Source of the DNA: Phycisphaerae bacterium
GTDB lineage: Bacteria > Planctomycetota > Phycisphaerae > Phycisphaerales > UBA1924
Direction: 5' to 3'
Assembly: GCA_022180725.1 (NCBI GenBank)
Contig: BQMO01000003.1
Location: 95,694-159,693, forward strand
DNA: 64,000 nucleotides
In this document: in pieces, positions 54,081 through 62,081 of the stretch
Layout of the letters: every line of letters starts with the position of its first letter
Numbering within the stretch: position 1 is the first letter of the stretch
Notes under the pieces: generated by a model
What the model was told of the DNA's origin: nothing
The model's database searches: none
What the model saw: only the letters and a program-made list of their open reading frames with translations
Made by a program: the position numbers and the translations under genes

Positions 54081-54232
54081 CCAGTGAAATCTACGAAACC
54101 CGACCGGGTTCGGTTCGGTCGTGGCGGAAAAGGCCTTCATTCCCTCGCGGAACGCTGTTCTCGGCCCTTGAAGCAGGCAAAGGAGCACCACATCTCGGGC
54201 CGGCAGACCCGAGCGACCCCAGGAGTTGAGCG

Positions 54233-55429
54233 ATGGCAGACTCTTTCCGGCCACGGTTCCTCACGCCCTCCATCCTCCACGACATCGGCAGGCCGGGCCT
54301 GTTCCGCGTGTTGGAGCCGTACCTCGAGTGGTTTGCCGCCCAGGGCCTGAAGATCCGACGCGAGCAAGACCTCGATGACGAGGCGTTGGATCGCCTTTCG
54401 CTTGTCGTCATGGCGGGGACGAACTTGCCGCCGGGTCTGCCCGAGATGCTGGTGCTTCTGGGCGACGTCTCCAGGCCGGAGATGCACGATCGCCTCGTCG
54501 CCCTCGCCGGGCGCGCAAAACTCAAGGCGGACCCGAAGGACCCGACCGCCGACCTCGCGGTTCGCATCTTCCTGAAGGCGCGCAACCTTCTCGAGGATCT
54601 CCACGTCGAACTGGCCTCGCTGCGGCCGCGGAGGATCTGCCGCTACCTCGCGGTGAAGAAGGCGATCCCTGCGGTGCCGAAGGACTGGAAGAAGCGGTGC
54701 ACGCTGGTTGAACGGAGTCTCCGCAAGGACTTCGACAAGCGTCTCCGTGGCACCGGCACGAAGGTGCATCCATTTGCAGAAGGGAGTGGATTCCGGCTGA
54801 TGATCCGCCGCGGCGACACGCTCAGGACACAGCCGGTGATTGACGACAAGGACGAGTCGCGCCGGTTGGTGCTGCGGCCGGAGTTGTACGACGTCGTCCG
54901 CTACGACACGCGCCACGGCGATCTGCTGGTTAACGCCCGCGCGCAGGCCGACGTGCGGGCGTACTGCCACCACATCGGCTTGCACATCTTCGGCAACCAG
55001 GCCCTGTTCGACTCCTTTGAGCCTCCGCCGCGATACTCGCTCGAGCCGATCCGCGCGATCGGCGAAGCCGTTCTTGACCGGGGCGCTTTCGAAGAGATCG
55101 ACGAAGTGAGCCTGGTCACGCTCGACCTCGTGCATCCGGCGCTCGACCATGTCGAGGTGCGCCTGGGACCGGACGACGTGTTCACGGCGCTTCAGCTGGT
55201 CGGGAATCGCATCGACGATTCGGCGGTGATGAAGCGGGCCAAGTTCGGTTTCAAACTCGCCAGCGAGAAGCGCACGAGGTCGGTGGTCATCGAACCGCCG
55301 ATCAAGGCGACCTACGAGCACGACGATGCGGCCGAGGTCATCGAACTGTTCCTGGAGGAGCGGAGACTCCTCCTGCCGCGAACGGAGTCACTGAATGCCG
55401 CCGCCCAGACGCTCTTTGCTGTGTCTTGA
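54233..55429 (+). CDS. Unrecognised protein A of a two-gene cassette, 398 aa
   Basis: AGGAG eight bases before the ATG supports the start. I do not recognise the family. The N-terminal 120 residues are helical (FLTPSILHDIGRPGLFRVL), followed by a basic stretch (SLRPRRICRYLAVKKAI, then WKKRCTLVERSLRKDFDKR), then a beta-rich half with FRLMIRRGDTLRTQP and many RYDTRHGDLLVNARAQADVR-like strands. No signal or membrane segment. It shares a 35-base overlap with the next gene and lies between the toxin-antitoxin pair and the phage replication genes, a typical place for defence or regulatory cargo. Confidence 0.75.
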   Translation: MADSFRPRFLTPSILHDIGRPGLFRVLEPYLEWFAAQGLKIRREQDLDDEALDRLSLVVMAGTNLPPGLPEMLVLLGDVSRPEMHDRLVALAGRAKLKADPKDPTADLAVRIFLKARNLLEDLHVELASLRPRRICRYLAVKKAIPAVPKDWKKRCTLVERSLRKDFDKRLRGTGTKVHPFAEGSGFRLMIRRGDTLRTQPVIDDKDESRRLVLRPELYDVVRYDTRHGDLLVNARAQADVRAYCHHIGLHIFGNQALFDSFEPPPRYSLEPIRAIGEAVLDRGAFEEIDEVSLVTLDLVHPALDHVEVRLGPDDVFTALQLVGNRIDDSAVMKRAKFGFKLASEKRTRSVVIEPPIKATYEHDDAAEVIELFLEERRLLLPRTESLNAAAQTLFAVS

Positions 55430-56354
55430 ACGCTACTGCCTGGTCGGCGCGCCGCTGGCGGACTGGCGTCGTGAGGCCGGTGACGGCTTCGCCGTGGTTC
55501 AGCCGCTGCTGCGTGACACGAATCGCCTGGCGCGTCGATGGTCGCGCCCGGGCCGACCCGCCATGCGCATCGTCGAGCACGCCGACGGGCGGGCGGTGGC
55601 CGTGTGCGATGAGGAGATCGATGGCCCGATCGAGTTGTCGCACGCCGACCGAGTGCTGCGCCGGCCGTGTGAGAAGCGGCTGCGATCCCACCTGTGCCGC
55701 GTGCTGGGGCTGCATGAGACTCGTGAGCCGACGGCGTCGCTCCCGGGCGTGCTCTTGATTGGTGACTGGCGACCGGAGCCTGTGGTGAGCATCCAGGCGT
55801 CGATCGCCGTGGCCAGTTCTTGCGACGATCTGGGTCGGCTGATCCTCGACGTGCGGCTCAAGGCACATCGCCCTGCGATTGTCACCACATTCACACGACA
55901 GCACTGGTCTTCGCGGCACGAGTCGGCGCTGGCCGATGGCCAAGTCGTACTGGTGCCGCTTGAAGACGTGCTCGACGAACGTGACGGCGCATGGCATCGC
56001 CTGCCGTCCTGGGACGCCTTTGCCCGGCGGGCCATGCCACGCGAGCAATCGGAATCAACCGGCCTCGACGCCACGGTGCTGAAGACGAGGGTCCAGCGAC
56101 TCAAGCCGATGAAGCGAGACGCGATCAGCGCTCTTGCGGAACGAGGGATGGTCGGACCGGAGTCCGGCAAGCTGCCGAGCCAGAGCACGCTGGCAAAATG
56201 GGCTGGATACGAGTGCGACTCCAACTTCAAGTCCGCTATGGCGAACCTTGTCGAGACTGGGTTCTTGAACAATCGTCGTCATCACGGGACCCGGGGTGGC
56301 TACTTCCTCACGCCGCTCGGCCTGGAGGCGTCGAAACTGATCGACCAGTCATGA
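55395..56354 (+). CDS. Unrecognised protein B of a two-gene cassette, 319 aa
   Basis: Starts 35 bases before the end of protein A, so the two are probably coupled; a later start is possible. No family recognised. Residues about 1-210 are mixed alpha/beta with Trp-rich segments (LVGAPLADWRREAGDGFAVV). Residues 230-319 look like a winged-helix domain (LPSQSTLAKWAGYECDSNFK, then MANLVETGFLNNRRHHGTRG). A regulator or DNA-reading subunit paired with protein A is inferred. Confidence 0.72.
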   Translation: MPPPRRSLLCLERYCLVGAPLADWRREAGDGFAVVQPLLRDTNRLARRWSRPGRPAMRIVEHADGRAVAVCDEEIDGPIELSHADRVLRRPCEKRLRSHLCRVLGLHETREPTASLPGVLLIGDWRPEPVVSIQASIAVASSCDDLGRLILDVRLKAHRPAIVTTFTRQHWSSRHESALADGQVVLVPLEDVLDERDGAWHRLPSWDAFARRAMPREQSESTGLDATVLKTRVQRLKPMKRDAISALAERGMVGPESGKLPSQSTLAKWAGYECDSNFKSAMANLVETGFLNNRRHHGTRGGYFLTPLGLEASKLIDQS

Positions 56355-56690
56355 CTAGTCAGGACTGATCCGACGCCGCAAAGGCGCGAGACTTCCACCA
56401 GTTGATCACTGGCCTGCCCGCGAGGGCACATGGAGTCTCGCGATGAACTGCAACTCGCTCATTCCCGACGCTCGAGGGCGGTCGCCCCCGACTCGTCCTG
56501 ATCGCGCGTAGCGCAAACGGCGGTCGCACCACGCGATCTGCCTCGGGCGAATGCGCCCATCACAACACCGCCGCGTCTGAACCACTTCGGAACCGCGGCG
56601 ATCACCCGACCCGACATCCCAACGGACATCACTCAACGCGGCCCGACGCCTCGGCGCGGTGGCTGCGCGCAGAAACAGAAGGACACGCAC
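56355..56690 (+). other. Gene-free region with small palindromes
   Basis: No gene is supported in these 336 bases. TGACTAGTCA (10-bp palindrome, near 56352-56361) and an imperfect palindrome CCAGT...ACTGG (56398-56412) lie early in it and could be operators for the phage-type genes that follow. AAGGA precedes the sigma-like gene. Confidence 0.4.
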
Positions 56691-57212
56691 ATGGACATGG
56701 ACCGCATCACGATCGAGTTTGCCTGGAAGGTCATCCACAGCGAGGTCGCGCAGTACCGCCAGCGCGGCGTTATCCGCGTCTCGGACGAGGAGGACGTCGC
56801 CAGCGCGGTGATGGTTCATCTCGTCGAGGTCTGGGGCCGCTACGACCCGAGCCGCGGACCGGTCGAGGCCTACATCAACCAAGTCGTCTCGACGCGCCTG
56901 GTGTCCGTGCTTCGGGAGCGCCGGTCCCGGAAGCGGCACGGGCGTGCTCGTTCACTCGGCTGCCGGGGCGAGGAGCCCGCCGACCCGGCGTGGTCGCACG
57001 ACCGCTGGCGACGCCTCATCGATCTGAGGCTGGACCTTGAATCGGCGCGTCGTTGCCTGAGCCCCAAGCAGCGCAGCGTCTGCGACCAACTCCTGCGCGA
57101 CCTGCTCACGCACGCGGCGAAGGAGATGGGCATCCCGCGACGCACGCTGCGCGACAACGTCGCCAAGATCCGCGCCATCTTCCGCGACGCCGGCCTGGAG
57201 GAGTACTTCTGA
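56691..57212 (+). CDS. Sigma70-like factor of the phage module
   Basis: A 173-aa protein with sigma-factor layout. Residues 30-85 resemble region 2 (DEEDVASAVMVHLVEVWGRY and EAYINQVVSTRLVSVLRERR) and residues 118-165 form a region 4-like helix-turn-helix (LSPKQRSVCDQLL then EMGIPRRTLRDNVAKI). No region 3 or extracytoplasmic signature. It probably directs transcription of element genes. AAGGA upstream supports the start. Confidence 0.75.
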   Translation: MDMDRITIEFAWKVIHSEVAQYRQRGVIRVSDEEDVASAVMVHLVEVWGRYDPSRGPVEAYINQVVSTRLVSVLRERRSRKRHGRARSLGCRGEEPADPAWSHDRWRRLIDLRLDLESARRCLSPKQRSVCDQLLRDLLTHAAKEMGIPRRTLRDNVAKIRAIFRDAGLEEYF

Positions 57213-57264
57213 ATCGCACGCCACGGCGAGCGCGGTTCGCGTAGATGGACCCCGGAGAACTGCC

Positions 57265-57612
57265 ATGACTAACACAGAAGCCCGATCGGGCCGGCTCGTG
57301 TACCGGCTCGCGTTCCAGATCCCCGTGGACATGCAGGCCGTCGAGGAGTCGCTCCTGCTGGCGATCCTGGCGGTCGGCTGCCTGTACGGGGAGGCGGCCG
57401 TCCGGCTCGACGCGGGGTACGCCATCGACGCCGACGAACGCGTCGTCGTGATCGACGCGAGCACCGAGACCGGCCGCGCGGTCGCGCGTGTGTTCATCGG
57501 CTTCTGCACGCGGGAGTTCGGCGACGACACGTTCAGCGTGGCGCGCACCGACGGGCCGTCGCCAAAGAGGCCGTCCGCCGCGGCCCGCCACCCGTGCGAG
57601 TCGGCCGCGTGA
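57265..57612 (+). CDS. Hypothetical phage-module protein, 115 aa
   Basis: Not recognised. The middle is a small alpha/beta fold (MQAVEESLLLAILAVGCLYG, then RVVVIDASTETGRAVARVF) and the C-terminus is low-complexity. It lies in order with the replication genes and in the same strand, so it is likely real and phage-derived. Confidence 0.6.
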   Translation: MTNTEARSGRLVYRLAFQIPVDMQAVEESLLLAILAVGCLYGEAAVRLDAGYAIDADERVVVIDASTETGRAVARVFIGFCTREFGDDTFSVARTDGPSPKRPSAAARHPCESAA

Positions 57613-57722
57613 TCGCCCGCCCCTCCACCGCCGCTCTTCCACTGGTTCGCCTCGGCCAGGGCGACTTCGTCCGCGAGATCTGGCCGCACGACCTCGACCC
57701 CACACACCACAAGGAAGCACCC

Positions 57723-58562
57723 ATGAGCACCCTGATTCAGCAGGTCCAGAAGGGACGCAGGCCCAAGCCCCGGCGCGTGCTGCTGTACGGCACGCAGGGC
57801 ATCGGGAAGTCCACGTTCGGCGCGATGGCCGAGTCGCCGATCTTCGTCCCCACCGAGGACGGGCTGGGCGACATCGACTGCGAGTCGTTCCCGCTGGCCC
57901 AGAGCCTCGGCCAGGTGATGGCCTCGCTCGAGGCCCTCTACACGAGCGAGCACCCGTACAAGACCGTCGTCATCGACAGTCTGGACTGGCTCGAGCGGCT
58001 GATCTGGTCCGAGGTGTGCGCCGACAAGGGCGTGGAGTCGATCGAGGACATCGGCTACGCCAAGGGGTACACGTACGCCATCGACAAGTGGCGGCAGGTA
58101 CTCGGAGCGCTCGACGCGCTCCGCGGCGACCGCGGCATGGGCGTCATCCTGATCGCTCACGCCAAGATTGAGAAGTTCGACAACCCTGAGACCGAGCCGT
58201 ACGACCGGTACTCGCCCCGCCTGCACAAGCTCGCCAGCGCGCTGGTGCAGGAGTGGTGCGACGAGGTCCTCTTCGCCACGTACCGCGTGCATACGCGGAA
58301 GGTGGACGAAGGGTTCAACAAGGCCAAGCACCAGGGCATCGGCACCGGGGAGCGGATCATCCGCTCCGTCGAGCGTCCCGCCCATGTCGCCAAGAACCGC
58401 ATCGGCCTTCCCGACGAGTTCCCGCTCGACTACCGCGTCTTCGCGGCGCTGATCCGCGGCGAGGACCCGCTCGCGGCCGCGCCGCCCGCCGCGCAGAGCA
58501 CACCGACCACGCCGGCCACCGAGGCGGCCGGTTTCGAAGCACAAGCACCAGAAGGAGACTGA
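57723..58562 (+). CDS. Phage P-loop NTPase (AAA_24/Sak4-like)
   Basis: A 279-aa NTPase with Walker A GTQGIGKS (23-30) and Walker B KTVVIDSLDWLERL (about 80-93). It contains the family's VILIAHAKIEKFDNPETEPY segment and a C-terminal Pro/Ala tail. In phages this gene sits with a DUF669 ssDNA-binding protein and a resolvase, as here, and acts in recombination-dependent replication, probably as a RecA-like ATPase. Start at 57723 has AAGGA upstream; a longer frame is unlikely. Confidence 0.85.
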   Translation: MSTLIQQVQKGRRPKPRRVLLYGTQGIGKSTFGAMAESPIFVPTEDGLGDIDCESFPLAQSLGQVMASLEALYTSEHPYKTVVIDSLDWLERLIWSEVCADKGVESIEDIGYAKGYTYAIDKWRQVLGALDALRGDRGMGVILIAHAKIEKFDNPETEPYDRYSPRLHKLASALVQEWCDEVLFATYRVHTRKVDEGFNKAKHQGIGTGERIIRSVERPAHVAKNRIGLPDEFPLDYRVFAALIRGEDPLAAAPPAAQSTPTTPATEAAGFEAQAPEGD

Positions 58563-58565
58563 CGC

Positions 58566-59033
58566 ATGGCCAGCCTGAACGGATTCAATGCCAACGAAGT
58601 CGATCCCAACGTCGCGTTCGAGCCGCTGCCCCCCGGCGAGTACCTCGCGGTCGTGGTGGCCTCGGAGATGAAGCCCACCAAGAACGGCGCGGGCGAGTAC
58701 CTGCAGTTGGAGCTGGAGGTCATCGATGGGCCGCACAAGGGCCGGAAGGTGTGGGACCGGCTGATGCTCAAGCACAGCAACTCGCAGACGGTGGCGATCG
58801 CCAAGGGCACTCTCTCGGCGCTGTGCCGCGCGGTTGGCGTGCTGGTGCCCAGGGACAGCAGCGAGCTGCACAACTTGCCGGTCGTGGTGAAGGTCGCCTG
58901 CAAGAAGCGCGACGACACGGGCGAGCAGACCAACGTGGTCAAGGGGTACTCGCGAAAGGGCGGCGGCAACGCCGCAGCCAGCCGCATCCCGGCGGGCACC
59001 GGCACGGCGAGTACGCCGCCCTGGAAGCGATGA
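58566..59033 (+). CDS. DUF669 protein (likely ssDNA-binding)
   Basis: A 155-aa DUF669 protein: FEPLPPGEYLAVVVASEMKP and GAGEYLQLELEVIDGPHKGR form the OB-fold-like core, then WDRLMLKHSNSQTVAIAKGT and LPVVVKVACKKRDDTGEQTN. The tail ends in PPWKR, a typical hydrophobic tip of single-strand binding proteins. Three bases separate it from the NTPase gene. Confidence 0.88.
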   Translation: MASLNGFNANEVDPNVAFEPLPPGEYLAVVVASEMKPTKNGAGEYLQLELEVIDGPHKGRKVWDRLMLKHSNSQTVAIAKGTLSALCRAVGVLVPRDSSELHNLPVVVKVACKKRDDTGEQTNVVKGYSRKGGGNAAASRIPAGTGTASTPPWKR

Positions 59034-59061
59034 GCACCCAACTGGACTGAGTCTTGTCGGG

Positions 59062-59155
59062 CACAGGCGCGGCGTGGCAAGCCGGGGGTTAGGTGCGCCA
59101 AGGGACGGCAAGGCTAGGTACGGCCGGGACAGGCGAGGAAAGGCTCGGTATGGAA
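59062..59155 (+). repeat. Degenerate GGC-rich repeats, spacer 1
   Basis: The spacer between the DUF669 gene and the next gene consists of variations on GGCRWGGCNAGG (GGCGTGGCAAGC, GGCAAGGCTAGG, GGCGAGGAAAGGCTCGG) and ends GGTATGGAACTG. The same family fills two further spacers (59822, 60262). No start codon is supported within it. Confidence 0.65.
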
Positions 59156-59203
59156 CTGCCTCGCGGGAACGCGAGCGGTGAGAGTAGAACAAGGAGCACA
59201 CCA

Positions 59204-59821
59204 TTGAGCACGGCAACAGCGATCGGACCGGACATCAGCAACGGCGGCAAGCGGATCATCGACGCGACCATCCCGTACCGCGTGGAGGTCGAGATCCAGG
59301 GCGAGGCGGACCTCTTGTTCCACCGCTGGAACTGCGAGGCCGTCGAGGCCAAGGCGCGCTCAGCCAAGGGATCGGCGGCGAAGAAGACCGACGACATCGA
59401 GTCATACGTCTACCGCAACGATGACGGCGAGCTCTGCCTGCCGGGCGAGTACCTCCGTCAGGCGGTGATCGGGGCGGCCAAGTTCCGGCAGGACCCACGT
59501 TCGCCGCGCAAGAGCGCTCAGGACCTCGTGAAGGCGGCGGTCGTGAGCCTGACGCCGCTGGCGGGCCTCGGCACCACCCGGTGGGACTACGAGCACAAGT
59601 GCCGCGTGCAGGTGCAGCGCAACGGCATCACGCGGGTGCGTCCGGCGCTGAAGTCGGGGTGGTCGGCCACGTTCGTGTGCATGGTCAACTTGCCGGAGTA
59701 CGTCTCGCCCGAGATGTTGCACGCGCTGCTTACCGACGCCGGACGTCTGGTGGGCCTGGCGGACTTCCGCCCGACGTACGGGCGATTCCGCGTGACACGG
59801 TTCGATGTGTTGGCCGACTGA
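59204..59821 (+). CDS. Conserved phage-type protein, 205 aa
   Basis: Starts at a TTG (59204) eight bases after AAGGAG; the in-frame upstream stretch is the repeat spacer. The protein is beta-rich (VEVEIQGEADLLFHRWN, ELCLPGEYLRQAVIGAAKF, GLADFRPTYGRFRVTRFD). The LPGxYLRxA and FRPxYGRF segments recall RAMP-type RNA-binding folds, but this is only a hint. It sits between the DUF669 and RusA genes. Function is unknown. Confidence 0.7.
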   Translation: MSTATAIGPDISNGGKRIIDATIPYRVEVEIQGEADLLFHRWNCEAVEAKARSAKGSAAKKTDDIESYVYRNDDGELCLPGEYLRQAVIGAAKFRQDPRSPRKSAQDLVKAAVVSLTPLAGLGTTRWDYEHKCRVQVQRNGITRVRPALKSGWSATFVCMVNLPEYVSPEMLHALLTDAGRLVGLADFRPTYGRFRVTRFDVLAD

Positions 59822-59889
59822 TGGGCCTTGGTTGGTCATGGCGAGGCTGGGCATGGCCGGGCGAGGCTTGGTGAGGCTCGACAAGGCGT
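59822..59889 (+). repeat. Degenerate GGC-rich repeats, spacer 2
   Basis: Filled by repeats of the same type (GGCGAGGCTGGGCATGGC, GGCGAGGCTTGG) and again leads into GTATGGAACT, here over the rusA start codon. The ATG of rusA is part of the repeat end. Confidence 0.65.
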
Positions 59890-60261
59890 ATGGAACTCTC
59901 TCTTCCCCTTCCACCTTCAGCCAACCACTACTACCGGCGCGTCGGCCGCGCGACGCTGATCAGCCGGGCCGGACGGGAGTACCGCGCCGGCGTGAAGGCG
60001 GCGTTGCTGGCCATGGGCGCGCCCTCCGTGACGGGGCCCCTCACGGTGCTGGTGACGGTGTACCCGCCAGATCGGAGGCGTCGCGACCTCGACAACCTTC
60101 TCAAGTGCCTGCTTGATTCGCTTCAGCACGGCGGGCTCTACCGAGACGACAGCATGATCGATCGGATCGACATCCGCCGCGGCCAATGCACGCGGGGCGG
60201 CGGGGTACATGTCACGGTCTACGCACTGCCTGGCCCGGTGTGCTCGGGCGCGGCGAGGTGA
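59890..60261 (+). CDS. RusA-like Holliday junction resolvase
   Basis: A 123-aa resolvase: LPLPPSANHYYRRVG opens the fold and DLDNLLKCLLDSL with YRDDSMIDRIDI carries the metal-binding aspartates. RusA resolves four-way junctions during phage recombination. No normal ribosome site precedes the start because the upstream space is repeat sequence. Confidence 0.92.
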   Translation: MELSLPLPPSANHYYRRVGRATLISRAGREYRAGVKAALLAMGAPSVTGPLTVLVTVYPPDRRRRDLDNLLKCLLDSLQHGGLYRDDSMIDRIDIRRGQCTRGGGVHVTVYALPGPVCSGAAR

Positions 60262-60374
60262 GGCCAGCTCTGGATTGGCGTGGCATGGCCAGGTACGTCG
60301 GGGCGGTTCGGGGTGAGTCACGGCCCGGCGTGGCATAGCGAGGTCAGAGCGACCGGTGCGTGGAAGCGCACCGG
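60262..60374 (+). repeat. Degenerate repeats, spacer 3, with a hairpin before the helicase
   Basis: More GGCGTGGCATGGC-type units (60280-60340), then a perfect 8-bp hairpin (CCGGTGCG 60353-60360 with CGCACCGG 60367-60374) nine bases before the helicase ATG. The hairpin sits where a ribosome would bind, so it could limit translation. Confidence 0.6.
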
Positions 60375-60383
60375 ACGCATTCG

Positions 60384-62081
60384 ATGCAACTGCGACCCTA
60401 TCAAGCCGAGGCTGTGGAGGCGATCTACCACCACCTGCGGACCCGCGACGACAACCCCGTTGCGGTGCTTCCGACCGGATCGGGCAAGACGCCGCTGATC
60501 GCGACGATCTGCCGCGACGCGGTCACGCTCTGGAACGGCCGCGTCGTCATCCTCGCCCACGTCAAGGAACTCCTCGAACAGACCGCGGAGAAGCTCCGCG
60601 TCATCGCGCCCGACCTGCCCGTGGGCATCTATTCGGCTGGGCTCAAGCGCAAAGACCTTGGCTACAGCGCCACCATCGCGGGCATCCAGAGCATCTGGAA
60701 GAAGGCGTGCGACCTGGGACCCGTCGATCTGATCATCATCGACGAGGCCCACATGGTCCCCGCCGAGGACGACGGGATGTACCGGCAGTTCATCGCCGAC
60801 GCCAGGGCGGTGAACCCCAACGTCCGGATCATCGGGCTGACCGCCACGCCGTACCGCATGAAGTCGGGCTCGATCTGCGCCCCGCCCACCCACAACATCC
60901 TCAACCACGTCTGCTACGAGGTCGGCGTGCGGGAGCTGATCGTCCAGGGATACCTGTCGCCGCTCAAGACCAAGGCGGGGCGGCAGAAGGTCTCTACCGA
61001 CGACCTGCATGTGCGCGCGGGGGACTTCGTCGCCAGCGAGGTCGAGGACCTCATGGACAAGGAGGGGCTGGTCGAAGGCGCGTGCGGCGAGATCGTCCAG
61101 CACACCGCTGACCGCAAGGCGGTGCTCATCTTCTCGTCGGGCATCAGGCACGGACAGCACATCGCCGAGATCCTCAAGGCCAGGCACGGCGTCGAGTGCG
61201 GGTTCATCACCGGCGACACGCCCGACGGCGTGCGGGCGTCCATACTTGGCCGCTTCCGATCCGGGGACCTCAAGTACCTCTGCAACGTGAATGTGCTGAC
61301 GACGGGCTTCGACGCCCCGCACATCGACTGCGTCGCGCTCGTGCGGCCGACCATGTCCCCGGGCCTCTACTACCAGATGGTCGGGCGCGGCTTCCGCCTG
61401 CACCCCGACAAGGCCGACTGCCTCGTCCTGGACTTCGGCGGCAACGTGCTGCGGCACGGACCGGTGGACGCGATCCGGGTCGATCAGCCCGGGTCGGGCA
61501 CGGGCGAGCCGCCGGTCAAGGAGTGCCCGGAGTGCTGCGCGCTCATCGCGGCGGGCTTCCAGGTCTGTCCGGAGTGCGGGCACCGCTTCCCGGAGCCCAA
61601 CCGCCAGAAGCACGAGGCCTCCGCGGCGACCGAGGGCATCCTGACGGGCCAGGCGACGCGGGAGGAGCACCGCGTCAGCGAGACGACGTACCACGTGCAC
61701 ATGAAGCGGGGCGACCCGTCCGCGCCGCTGACGATGCGCGTCGAGTACCGAGTCGGCTTCAATCGCTTCTTCCGCGAGTGGGTCTGCTTCGACCACACCG
61801 GGTACGCGCGGACGAAGGCCGAAGCCTGGTGGCGCGCCCGCTCGGTTGAACCTGTGCCGTCGAGCACCGAGGAGGCGGTCGAACTCGCGCGGGCCGGGGC
61901 GGTCGCCCCGACGCTCTCCATCACCGTCGAGAGGAAGGCTGGCGAGCAGTTCGAGCGGGTTACGCGGCACGTGCTCGGCGAAAGGCCGCCCCGGCTGGAC
62001 GACCCCGATGCGGTGCCCGACCGCGAGCCGGAGCCCGCGGGGACGACGTACGGCATCCCCGACGACGAGATCCCATTCTGA
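60384..62081 (+). CDS. SF2 DEAD/DEAH-box helicase with zinc ribbon
   Basis: A 565-aa helicase: Walker A PTGSGKT (30-36), DEAH box (120-123), LTATPYRM motif III-like, and MVGRGFRLHPDK motif VI. A zinc ribbon (CPECCALIA and CPECGHRFPE, around 380-405) and a roughly 160-residue phage-specific C-terminal part follow. It unwinds DNA in element replication. A GTG at 60360 inside the hairpin is an alternative start; the ATG at 60384 fits the family better. Its stop and the next start share one base. Confidence 0.9.
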   Translation: MQLRPYQAEAVEAIYHHLRTRDDNPVAVLPTGSGKTPLIATICRDAVTLWNGRVVILAHVKELLEQTAEKLRVIAPDLPVGIYSAGLKRKDLGYSATIAGIQSIWKKACDLGPVDLIIIDEAHMVPAEDDGMYRQFIADARAVNPNVRIIGLTATPYRMKSGSICAPPTHNILNHVCYEVGVRELIVQGYLSPLKTKAGRQKVSTDDLHVRAGDFVASEVEDLMDKEGLVEGACGEIVQHTADRKAVLIFSSGIRHGQHIAEILKARHGVECGFITGDTPDGVRASILGRFRSGDLKYLCNVNVLTTGFDAPHIDCVALVRPTMSPGLYYQMVGRGFRLHPDKADCLVLDFGGNVLRHGPVDAIRVDQPGSGTGEPPVKECPECCALIAAGFQVCPECGHRFPEPNRQKHEASAATEGILTGQATREEHRVSETTYHVHMKRGDPSAPLTMRVEYRVGFNRFFREWVCFDHTGYARTKAEAWWRARSVEPVPSSTEEAVELARAGAVAPTLSITVERKAGEQFERVTRHVLGERPPRLDDPDAVPDREPEPAGTTYGIPDDEIPF

